In this document: positions 11,849 through 21,500 of the stretch, in pieces
How positions within the stretch are numbered: position 1 is the first letter of the stretch
Layout: every line of letters starts with the position of its first letter
Assembly (NCBI GenBank): GCA_003254925.1
Contig: QANZ01046028.1
Coordinates: forward strand, 61,302-125,301
Direction: 5' to 3'
DNA: 64,000 nucleotides
From: Chamaecrista fasciculata
Lineage: Eukaryota > Streptophyta > Magnoliopsida > Fabales > Fabaceae
The notes under the pieces: model-generated
What the model was told of the DNA's origin: nothing
What the model saw: only the letters and a program-made list of their open reading frames with translations
The model's database searches: none
Made by a program: the position numbers and the translations under genes

Positions 11849-12217
11849 TCAATCTGTTTTCTTTTTAGGATGAGGGAAAATCTGGTGAAGTAATTGAAGA
11901 ATAACAAATTGTGATCCATTATTTTGGCCTTCATGATACGAGTAGAGAGAGGTAAGCATCAGAACCAAAAAGCCCACCTGGGTTTGCGCCCAAAAACTCC
12001 TTGGAAAACGGGGATACTTGTTTACAAACAGCATGGACACGGAGATAATGATGCTCAGCAAACAGTACAGAACTATCTTCCACAAATTCCAATGCCCAAA
12101 CATGTCGTGGAATGAGGAGCTCAACGCATAACACCCGAATCCAACAATACTTGAACCAAACCCCACCACTCTCCATAACTCTCGCTCCCTAACAATTTCT
12201 GAAAACTCGTTTGACAT
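11849..12217 (-). CDS. Plant membrane protein family, N-terminal part (possible gene fragment)
   Basis: Minus-strand frame of 122 codons from ATG at 12217 (MSNEFSEIVRERELWRVVGF). It resembles from memory an uncharacterised plant family of small multipass proteins that begin with MS-FSEIVRER-WRVVGFG and have LWKI and TSVYS segments. Hydrophobic stretches lie at about residues 18-33, 44-64 and 82-95. I chose this ATG because the longer frame (to 12253) would need a TTG start and the similarity begins at this Met. The family is longer at the C-terminus. After TSLYSYHEG the frame runs into unrelated-looking sequence and stops at 11849, so downstream exons are missing, undetected, or the locus is a truncated pseudogene. 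Function unknown. Confidence 0.5.
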   Translation of the reverse strand: MSNEFSEIVRERELWRVVGFGSSIVGFGCYALSSSFHDMFGHWNLWKIVLYCLLSIIISVSMLFVNKYPRFPRSFWAQTQVGFLVLMLTSLYSYHEGQNNGSQFVILQLLHQIFPHPKKKTD

Positions 12218-12319
12218 TATAAAAATCTTGTGTATTTGTTTTACGAAACACAACGCCTAGCTAGCTAGCCAACAACTACATATAGGAATTATGAAAGGAC
12301 GTACGCCTAAACACGCTTT

Positions 12320-12976
12320 GGATCAATTATATTTTGGTAGCCTCAAGTATGTACCGATTCCACTTAGGTATCATTTTTTTGTGAATGGATCCTCTAGAAT
12401 TTTTTTCTCTACATTTCTTGTGGAGTATCAGAGAAAAAAGAAAGAGAAAGAGAAAATATGAGTTTACATATTTTTATTTCATGAATTTCATATTTTCTCT
12501 CTCTTCTTCTTCATTTCTCTCTCTCTAACTCCACAAGAAATGTAGAGAAGGGAACTCTAGAGGATCCAATTCCGTTCTATCACTTTAGTACCCAAAACTC
12601 TTTTTTCGTTACTTTTTGACGAAAAAAAAGCACGTGCAGGTCACGTGCATGGTCAAAAATACAAACCTCATCCTTCTAAACTCATATTTCACGATTTAGC
12701 CTAAAAAGAACACAAAGTCCTCTACCTTCAAGTACATAATGACCGTGTTTTTTGGAGACTGAATCTTGAAATATGAGTTTAGAATGATAGATTTCGTGTT
12801 TTTGACCATGTACATGACTTGCACGTGCTTTTTTTTTCAAAAGATAACGAAAAATAAGTTTTAGGTACCAAAGTGCTGACGATAAATAGAACATGGTACC
12901 AAAATGTCATTTTTGAAATAATAATGTATTAAAATAGAAGTGATGCATACCTTGATACCATAATATGATTTACCCT
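12320..12976. repeat. Large inverted-repeat element
   Basis: Arms of about 110 bp: 12575-12700 (accaaaact...gcacgtgcaggtcacgtgc...aactcatatttca) against 12765-12880, plus matching outer ends near 12322 and 12970 (ttttggtagcctcaagtatg). A smaller hairpin element sits in the left arm. Confidence 0.65.
12381..12573. repeat. Small GGATCCTCT-type hairpin MITE
   Basis: Ends gaatggatcctctaga and, inverted, tctagaggatccaatt. The arms run on through ctctacatttcttgtggagt. Same type as 34042-34217, which has a target duplication; none is clear here. Confidence 0.65.
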
Positions 12977-13263
12977 ATATATTTTAATCATACTATACCT
13001 AGCTAATCTCAGGCCCAAAAAAAAACATACTATACCTAGCTAATCGATTTCTACGTCAATAAAAAATTGAGTGGCCACCCACTTGACTAATCGAAATAAC
13101 GCACCATATATATATATATATGTGTGTCACTTTTGCTTGCCATAAATGCATGAGATACTGAGATTAATTTCATAATCCAATTCCAACGCTCAACTAGACT
13201 ACCCTTAGAATGGACAGGTTTGATCAAGATATTCGTATATTTGATGAATATTATAAAATTTTA

Positions 13264-13908
13264 GGTAAATGACTTATTGGTGTCCCTAATGTTTGGACTC
13301 AGTTTCAATTATATCTCTAACATTTGTTTTGTGTCAGTTATACCCTCAACGTTTTACATTGTTGTCAATTATACCCTAACCTCAATTTTATTTGGACCAA
13401 AGTCCTATTTAGGTCCCTCAAGTTTGCTCACAGTTTAGGATGATACACGGCGGCCCCGGCGATTACAAAAACTCCTAATCCAATGTTTTTTTACCTCCTG
13501 AGTTCAATGGCGGCCTGTATTTTGCGAATAAATGACCCAAAACACCATTTTCGGCGATTGTGTAAATTTGTCGGCGACTATGTAATTTTTTGGCTGCTAG
13601 CTAGTTAGTTTTTCGCAAAATGGAGGCCGTCATTGAACTCAGATGGTCAAAAAGCCTAGGATTAGGAGTTTTCATAGTCGTCGGAGTCGCCGTGTATCTC
13701 GCCGAAAAGTTCCTCGGAGACTTGAGGGACCAAAACGAAACTTTGGGAAAACTTGAGGGACTAAAATAGGACTTTGGCCCAAAAAATTGAGGTTGGGGTA
13801 TAATTGACAATAATGTGAAACGTTGGGGGCATAACTGACACAAAACAAACGTTGGGGGCATACCTGAAACTAACCTCAAACGTTAAGGACACCAACAGGT
13901 CTTTTGCC
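13264..13908. repeat. MITE with 9-bp target duplication and GC-rich core
   Basis: Arms of about 130 bp start ggtaaatgacttattggtgt and end ggtcttttgcc. A perfect duplication, aaaatttta, lies at 13255-13263 and 13909-13917. The core (about 13445-13715) is much more GC-rich (cggcggccccggcgattac) and contains its own inverted segments. Related to 17468-18015. Confidence 0.85.
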
Positions 13909-13978
13909 AAAATTTTATTTTCAAGTTTGAGTTTTTGATTCAGGTAAAAAGTTAACCAGTCTAAAGATAGAAGTTTAT

Positions 13979-14471
13979 TGGTCAAAGGGTCATTTTGGCC
14001 ATATGCCATAATGTTCATTTTGGTCTATTATGTTTTAAAATGTTCAAATTGGTCTAAATGTTTGCAAAATGTTTCATTTTGGTCCCAACTATTGAATATG
14101 GCTTGTTCTCGAAGAGTACTTTTTCTATCCAGTTGGAGCTGTCAACAAACGAGGTCAAATCGGTCCTAAAAATAGATTTCTCGTTTCATGGTCAAACAAG
14201 CAAAATTAATCATATCTCTCTCGTTTCAAATTCGAATGCGACGAATTCAGAGCTACGAGTTCCTCTTAACAAGTCCTTTGAACTTGAAATGAGATACGAG
14301 AGAAATATGAACAAATTCAATAGTTTGGGACCAAAACGAAACATTTTATCAATATTTAGGATCAAAATGAATTATTTTCCCAACAGTTAGGATCAATTTG
14401 AATATTTTAAAACATAATAGACCAAAATGAACATTAGAACATACATTTAGGACCAAAATAATCCTTTGACG
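13979..14471. repeat. Inverted-repeat MITE
   Basis: Starts ggtcaaagggtcattttggc and ends aataatcctttgacg; arms exceed 100 bp. Flanks gaagtttat and aaaatttat match at 7 of 9 positions, a probable decayed 9-bp duplication. Confidence 0.7.
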
Positions 14472-15128
14472 AAAATTTATTTAAAGAGATTTTCAAGTTT
14501 TGTTTTACGAGTGGGTAAAGTATTCATGTCTGTATTTTATTCTTAATAATTGTTAGATTTTTTTTCTTTATAAACCATGAATTTCTTTTCTTTTTTTTTC
14601 TTATTTGGAATAATGCATCAATTACATAAGAAACATCAGCATTCAACATACACTAAAAATAGAGGAGAGGACTCAAGCCAAGCCAAACCATAGGAGATAG
14701 GACTAACAAAGTTTATACAGGATTGGACTAGACAGTTAGCGAGCCACTCCATATATTCATTTGGACGGAGTACTATAGTAGAACTATATATAATTATATT
14801 CATATTACACACAAGAGAAAAAAGAAAGCAGAAGTATAGGACTAGAACTATACACACACATAACATAAAAAATAAAACAAAGGCATGCTGCAGCAGGGTT
14901 CAAATCTATGGCCATTCTACATGATAGAATTTTTTGAAGGGGCCATGACTACTAGACTAAGTGTAAAGTTGAATAGGAGCATGGATAGATCATCATCCAT
15001 CGCCGTGTGATGACAGTTCCTTATATATCTCATATACCCTATTATTATGAATCACAAGGGTCATTATCTTAGCTAAAACTTGATTCATTATTGTTATAAT
15101 TCAATGCTCTTTTTCAGTTGACATCTAA
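14472..15128. other. Intergenic DNA
   Basis: No coding signal. A B-box-like gggttcaaatc occurs at about 14898, without a matching A box at tRNA spacing. Confidence 0.4.
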
Positions 15129-15958
15129 CCTGTTTGGGAAATCATCATCCCAAATTCATCCGATCCTAATCCTAATCTCAACCTGAAATTAAATGAACAG
15201 TCCAGTTTGGGTGTTTTTGTGACACATAATCTCATCTCATCTCATCCAAATCATCATCTCATCCAAATCATCATCCTATTTATCATAAATTTACTAATCT
15301 ACCCCTAATTATATACCTATATTTACCTACACTCTAATACAAATATAAAAAAGATAATTAGACAAAATAGTAATTTTACATACCCTCATTTATTACACTT
15401 ATAATTTTCTCTCTCTCAATCATTCCTTATTAATTTTTTTTTCTCTCTCTCACTCACTCACAAACACACACGTCTCTCTCTCCTTTTCTCTCTATCTCTC
15501 ACACACCCACCCACCCACTTCCTCTCTCTCCCTCATATATATATATATATNGAATTTTAATGTTATTTTCATTTTGGCCCATAATCTCATCCAATAAGAT
15601 GGACCAAAATCCATCATCCCATAGGATTGAGAAATCACGCTTTCCTAGATCATCTCATCCCAATATCATCTCAGTCAAACCCCACCGAAACACCTATCAT
15701 CTCATCTTAATTTCCATCTCAACATCATTATTTCATACCATTTCTACCCCTATACAAATTAAAAAAATCCATAATCATATTTCAACCAACCACAATCATT
15801 ACATACCCTTTTATATAATTTCACACCTTATTATACATCATTTTCTCTCAAATCATCCAAACACCACTACATCATTTCATCTCATCCTAATTTCAACATC
15901 ATCTCATAGGTTGAGATTGGATTGAAATTAGATTGAACTAAAAGTTCCCAAACAGACC
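15129..15958. repeat. MITE-like element with TGTTTGGGAA ends
   Basis: Left end cctgtttgggaaatcatcat, right end inverted ggtctgtttgggaactttta; the TIR-internal text (aatctcaacct) also matches in inverse. The interior is low-complexity catctcatc and ctctct repeats with a single N at 15551 beside a TA run. The 121-codon frame inside is low-complexity translation, not a gene. Confidence 0.65.
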
Positions 15959-16825
15959 CTTAGCTCTTTTAACAGAGGAAGAAATAACTTTAGTCTTTAG
16001 ATAAGATTTTTAAGCTGTTATTATTTTTTTTTTGGCCAACTTAAGCTGTTATTAAAAGTATTAAATTAAATATTAAGTTTTTTGTGTTGCCTTTTAATAA
16101 TTAATTTAATAATAAAAAAAGTTTTAAAAAAATTATATAAATCTATTCTTTCAACTAACTGACAATGACAAGATTTTGTATTATTGGCCGAACGCCAATA
16201 ATACTTAGTAGTCAAAATCTGAGAAGCATTTGATTATGATATTTGAATTATGAAATAAGAAAAAATTTCTTTTGGGATCTTTCAATTTTTACTAAGTTAA
16301 CAATTTAACCCCATAGTATAAAAAAAAAAGTTAATCTTTGAAAAATAGAAATAAATGACTCAAGCGTCCGATTTTTACAATCATCAATTATTTAATCCTT
16401 CATAAGTTATTGTTATATAAAAAAAAAATTCTTCTTACGTTATTGTTATATTAAAAAAGTATTTTTTTCATACGTTATCGGTTAACTAATATGATGACGT
16501 AAATATTAATCGCCGACTGAACACCGTTAAAAGTTATTGTGAAACAAAAAATAAAAATAAGATTTAGTAGTTATTCTTCTTAATTTGCAATTTAGGCTTT
16601 TTAGTGAGGATGAAGAGGAAATGACATTAATAGAGTAGATGGAGAGAATATCAATGGACTGAGTAAGTATGTTGTTTTGGAGTTTTTAGTAAGGAAAGGA
16701 AAAAACACATGATATAATATTATTTGGAAGTTATAAGTAATAGAATGGAATTGAATGAATTATTATTATTATTTCTAATATTACCCTTTTATAAAATTCA
16801 CTATTGTTTATGACTAATAATATTT
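15959..16825. other. AT-rich intergenic DNA
   Basis: Poly-A and poly-T runs and decayed MITE text (aatttaacccc); nothing with clear ends. Confidence 0.4.
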
Positions 16826-17020
16826 TGGTCCTTGAATTTGAACTAATTTTATATTTTTTGCTCCCTGAATTTGTACTAAAATAATACTATTTGGTCCTTG
16901 AATTTGAACAAATTTTATACTTTTTTGTTCTTGAATTTGTACTAAATTAATAATATTATATCCCTAAATTTGAAATAATTTTATACATTTTGGTCCATGA
17001 ATTTGTACTAAATAATATTA
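16826..17020. repeat. Free-standing array of the MITE-internal 66-bp minisatellite
   Basis: Three units of about 62-67 bp of the form tggtccttgaatttgaacta ... gaatttgtactaaattaata. The units match the core of the MITE at 2382-2829, but I see no terminal repeats around this array. Confidence 0.75.
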
Positions 17021-17268
17021 GGGTTTAGAAATATCAGTAATATTAATAAAATCATGGGGGTATAATTGCATTAAAAAATTTTAAAGTTGTCCATTCCATC
17101 CTTGGCCCCAAAATTTAGGGGCCAGTGCCAAGGGGTGCTTTGGAGACACTCCTTATCCATTCCTTTCCTCACTAAAAAAAACATTCAAACAACAATTTTT
17201 AATCTTATGTTCCTTCCACTCTTCTCCATTCTCCCCTTGACACCCCATCCAAACACACCCTTATATTT

Positions 17269-17428
17269 TTCCCCCTATCCGTGTAACGGTTTAAGGGAGG
17301 ACTAATCCCATTTGGGCCTCAGAGACGAAATAGCCAGAGCCTTCCTAACAATGTCGATCTAGAGATTGAACTTAGGTCCTCTCCCTAGGATGTAGCTCAC
17401 CTAAGCGCTACACCAAACACTTGTTGGT
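17269..17428 (-). mobile_element. tRNA-derived SINE with 16-bp target duplication
   Basis: Read on the minus strand it opens ccaacaagtgtttggtgtag, followed by an A-box-like tagcgcttaggtgag and a B-box-like agttcaatctc: the internal RNA polymerase III promoter of a tRNA-derived SINE. It ends ccgttacacggataggggg. A perfect 16-bp duplication, acacacccttatattt, flanks it at 17253-17268 and 17429-17444. A decayed copy lies at 45885-46045. Confidence 0.85.
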
Positions 17429-17467
17429 ACACACCCTTATATTTAGATGATGAAGAAAAACAAAAGA

Positions 17468-18015
17468 AGGCAAAACACTCTTTCGTGCCCCTAACGTTTG
17501 CAGTGATTTTAAGTTATGCCCCTAACGTTTCACTTGTGTCAGTTGTGCCCCCAATGTGAAACGTTAGTTTTAATTTGCCCCTAATTTCAATCATCCACAA
17601 AAAAAACACCATTTTCGCACGATTTGAGCTCGGTTTTGATCAAATTTCATATGGGTTTTAATTTTCGGACATCACAAACTTGATTCCTTGGATCAATTTC
17701 AAATATTAAGCTCAAAGTAGCCCCAAATTCGAAGAAAATCGGACCCGATGAACCCCAAAAAGGACCAAAACGAAATGCAGCAAAACGAAGCATTTTTCTC
17801 AAAATTTCCATGTGTAAAATGATCCTTAGGAGCCGAAAATGAGTACCCATAAACTCATTTATCAAAACAAACTGAAATGAACACGGATCGAAGCTCAAAA
17901 GTTCCAAAAAACGATACACTAACGAGGGTGGAGGCATAATTGAAACTAACGTTTCACATTGGGGGCATAACTGAAAACCATCGCAAACATTAAGGGCACG
18001 AAATGGTGTTTTGCC
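17468..18015. repeat. MITE related to 13264-13908
   Basis: Starts aggcaaaacactctttcgtg and ends cgaaatggtgttttgcc; arms about 110 bp. Flanking aacaaaaga (17459-17467) and aacaaaaaa (18016-18024) differ at one of nine bases. Confidence 0.8.
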
Positions 18016-18152
18016 AACAAAAAAATTATGTCAATAGAAATTTAGAAATTAAATAATAATTTTTTCTCTGATTTCTCAAAAATATTCACCGCAAGTAATT
18101 CTTGGCCAAACCCAACTCCGTTACTATATCCTTCGCATCAAAACAAAGATCT

Positions 18153-18404
18153 TTATTCTATCTTCGTTTTGGATTCATCTTTATCTTGTGAAGTTGTGAT
18201 TGATACTGTCATAAAGGCGCCTCGTGACACGAAGCTAATTAAGAAAGCGACAATCAGAGCATGATGTGTAGTGAGAGCATCATTTTCATGCGAATTCTGC
18301 ATAGTGATGAATGGATGATGCGTCGGATAAGGCAGGTAATAAGCTAATACAATATTCGTACTGATTCTCCACATATTATTACTATAATCAATCAATTTCT
18401 CCAT
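18153..18404 (-). CDS. Possible small membrane protein, doubtful
   Basis: A minus-strand frame with ATG at 18404 gives 83 residues, including one hydrophobic segment (HHALIVAFLISFV). It lies head-to-head with TTC38 about 140 bp from its ATG, so it could share a bidirectional promoter. No family recognised; the frame could be chance. A longer frame upstream would overlap the TTC38 start codon. Confidence 0.2.
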   Translation of the reverse strand: MEKLIDYSNNMWRISTNIVLAYYLPYPTHHPFITMQNSHENDALTTHHALIVAFLISFVSRGAFMTVSITTSQDKDESKTKIE

Positions 18405-18542
18405 TTTCAATTTACTTGCGTAAAAATCAAAGTGCGACTTCGAAAACTCCTCCAATATACTCTTCCTTCTTTGTTTAATTAACCTCACAACGCACACACA
18501 GAGAGAAATTGTCAAATCGCAGAGTGAAAGAGACAACGAAAG

Positions 18543-21500
18543 ATGCAAGAAGCAGAAGAAGGAGGAATCAAATTGGACAAATGGGGATACGAGGTGAGAA
18601 CTTCATCTCACGCCTGCATTTCAGCCATCAACGCCTTCTATCATCAGGTATAATTCTTCTAATTGCCATTGCAAATCGCAATTTCTTGTTCGGAACTTCA
18701 ATTTCTGAAACCTAATTTCCTTGGGATTACGAAGGTACTGAGCTATGGTAGAAAGAGGTCTGTGATTCTAGAAGCTCCGGCTCACGATGAAGACTGCGTG
18801 TTGGCTAACGTACTGGCAGCACATTACCTTCACACTTCCGATCCTTCACGAGCTCCCTCTTTTCTCGATGCCGCCAAGTCTCACCTTGTAATTTTGTTTT
18901 CTTTTTTTTTTTTTTTCAGTGGTTTCGTTATGAGCGATTCTCTTCTCTCCTGAAGTTGTGTGGTTTGTGTATAATTGGAAATTGGAATTCATTTGTGACA
19001 GGAACAAGCTACTCTGTACGAGAAACTAGTTTTCGATGCTGTCAGTTGTTTGGTATCTAAAAATAGAGATGATGATGTTGCTGTTGATTTGCATTTTAAG
19101 GTGAATGAGAGCACTGTTCCTATGAATTTGGGACTTGGTATTTACTCTATTAGGGGATTAATTTGCTTGACCATAAGTATTTACTCTATGCTTATGTCTT
19201 ACTGTTCTGCTTTTTAATCTATCATAGTGTTCTGTAGTGAGTGTGGTGACTATTATTCTCTAGCTCCTAAATTGGGATTCTTCTGTTTCAAATATCTAAC
19301 TACATGAATTGCTAACTGTAATTTTGTATGGAATATTATCACATTGACACATTGCTAACAAATAGGTTTTGCTAGCAGTTCCTTTACATAAAGTGGACCC
19401 AAATGCCATGCATTTAACAGAGAGCTGAGAGTCTGTTAAAAGTAAAGTTTCATACAGAATCGTTGATCCTGATGCATAATTTTTATGTGTCATCCTTCTT
19501 GTTAATTCTTTCTAGTTTCTTCTTCAAGACTGATTGTCCTGTTTAATTATTTCATATGCAAGGCATAATCATTATGAACTACAAATGCAATGTTAAAAAT
19601 CTTTAGGAGTATTCAAAGCTTTAAACAAGTCTAGAGGTGATAGCTCCTGGCTATTTTGGCATCAACTGGATGACTTGTTTAGAAAGTTAGCTGATGGAGA
19701 ATCAATAATGGAAACCTTGGAAGACTTATTCTAGGAAAAAGAAGAGAATTATTACTTAGATTTTATCATTTGACTTTTACTCTTTTGTTGTTGGAAGTTG
19801 TTAGCTTTTATATTTTTGGGAACTAGCTTGCTTTTATTTTTGTCTTGAGACTTGTTATGTGGCTTTATTATCTTTGACTGAGCTGCACTTATATATGTAG
19901 CTCCCCTTTATTTTGGAAATCAGACTTGATGATTATAGATTGATATTTCAGATTTGCTCTCATATCTCCCTCCCTTTCTTTCTCTCCCTCCATTCTTTCT
20001 CCCTCATATTCTTGCATTCTTCTAAGTTTTACATCATTAGCTTTGACGCCATTAGGCATATGTTATAATTTTAATGCCGGCTTTTACTGTTAAAGAGAAT
20101 ACTTGTATCATTGAAGTCCAGTTCTCATTCATATTTTGTAGAAAGTGAATTGTGAAGGTTCATGGTGTATTGTTTATTGCTGTATTAGAAATCTCAATCC
20201 AAAGTAGCAGCTAAAGTTCTGGCCAAAAAAAAGTAGCAGCTAAAGTTATTGAAAGTATACATACTGCAGATATTGTTGCCAACACTACCTGCCTGAACAA
20301 TCTTTAAAATTCATTTATAGAGCTTATTTGTGCTTTCCTAGTTACTATGAACTCTGTTTTTGCAGCTTCTAAAACAGTTCCCAAGAGATCTGGTATCTCT
20401 GAAGCGAGCACAAATTTTGTGCTTCTACATGGGTCGACCTGATCTTTCTTTAACTCTTGTGCATCAGGTTCTTTTCTAATCACAGATCAGTTTTTTTTTT
20501 CCAATCTGCTACAGCTCTATGTGGACAAAGCAAAAAAAAAAAAAAGAAAGAAAAATCTTCGTAAAAGCAAAGGATCTGTTTGTAATAATCATATCAAATT
20601 GAAGTACACAGATGTTGATGTGAACCACTGAACCAGAATGTATCCCCTCCTTTTTGTTTCATCTGTTTTGGTTGCATCAAATAGTCGAGATTGTCCAAGT
20701 AATCTTTTGCCACCTGAAGGAATTCAAATTCCCCTCAGCCATGGGAATATAAGATCACCCCTATGCTATTCCTAACCGAACCCAACCTCCAAAAACTAAA
20801 CATCTCAAAAAACAAAGAGATATTGTTATCAACCTTAGATAATTATTTTGAACATTTTTTTTGTTTCCATCTCCCTATGTTATCTTGCCAATCACCATTG
20901 TCGTTAGTGTTCACTAGATCTTTTACATTTTTACGATCTAAATCTTCAATTCTTGCATCCCTAAAAGACTTTAAAATGAAGGAGAAAATTACAGGTTCTG
21001 CCTGAAATTTGAGTTCTGCTTCTAAGTTATACAGGTTCTGCCCGACAATGAAGGAGAAAATTACATTTATGGCATGCTTGCTTTTCCTTTGTTGGAGCTT
21101 GAACGAATGAGAGATGCTGAGGAAGCTGCCAAAAAAGGTTTTCAAATCAATAAGGAAGACCCCTGGGCACAGCATGCTGTAAGTTAATATATTTGTTAAA
21201 TACAGAAAAGTTTACTCTATACCATAGTTATATTTGAGTTAATACCCTTCTCTATGCTACTCAATTGACAGTTAAGATTTCAAATTATCAGCATCAACTA
21301 TTCAATCATTGGTAGAGGAATCATTGCAAGTTTTTTTCTTGCAAATATAATGACATTTTAATTAGTAAACATATGCTACTATCAAAAATATTTTGCAACA
21401 AGAACTTTTAGAAAATTGTAACCTTGTTAATTGTGTAACCATCAGGTTTTGTTTTGCAGCTATGCCATGTGTTTCAGTATGAGTGCCGTTTTAAAGAAGC

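Noticed and set aside
15560-15925. His/Ser/Ile-rich 121-codon frame
   Set aside because: Translation of low-complexity catctcatc text inside a MITE-like element.
17269-17428. Functional tRNA gene
   Set aside because: A- and B-box-like motifs are present, but no cloverleaf can be drawn and the target duplication shows it is a SINE.
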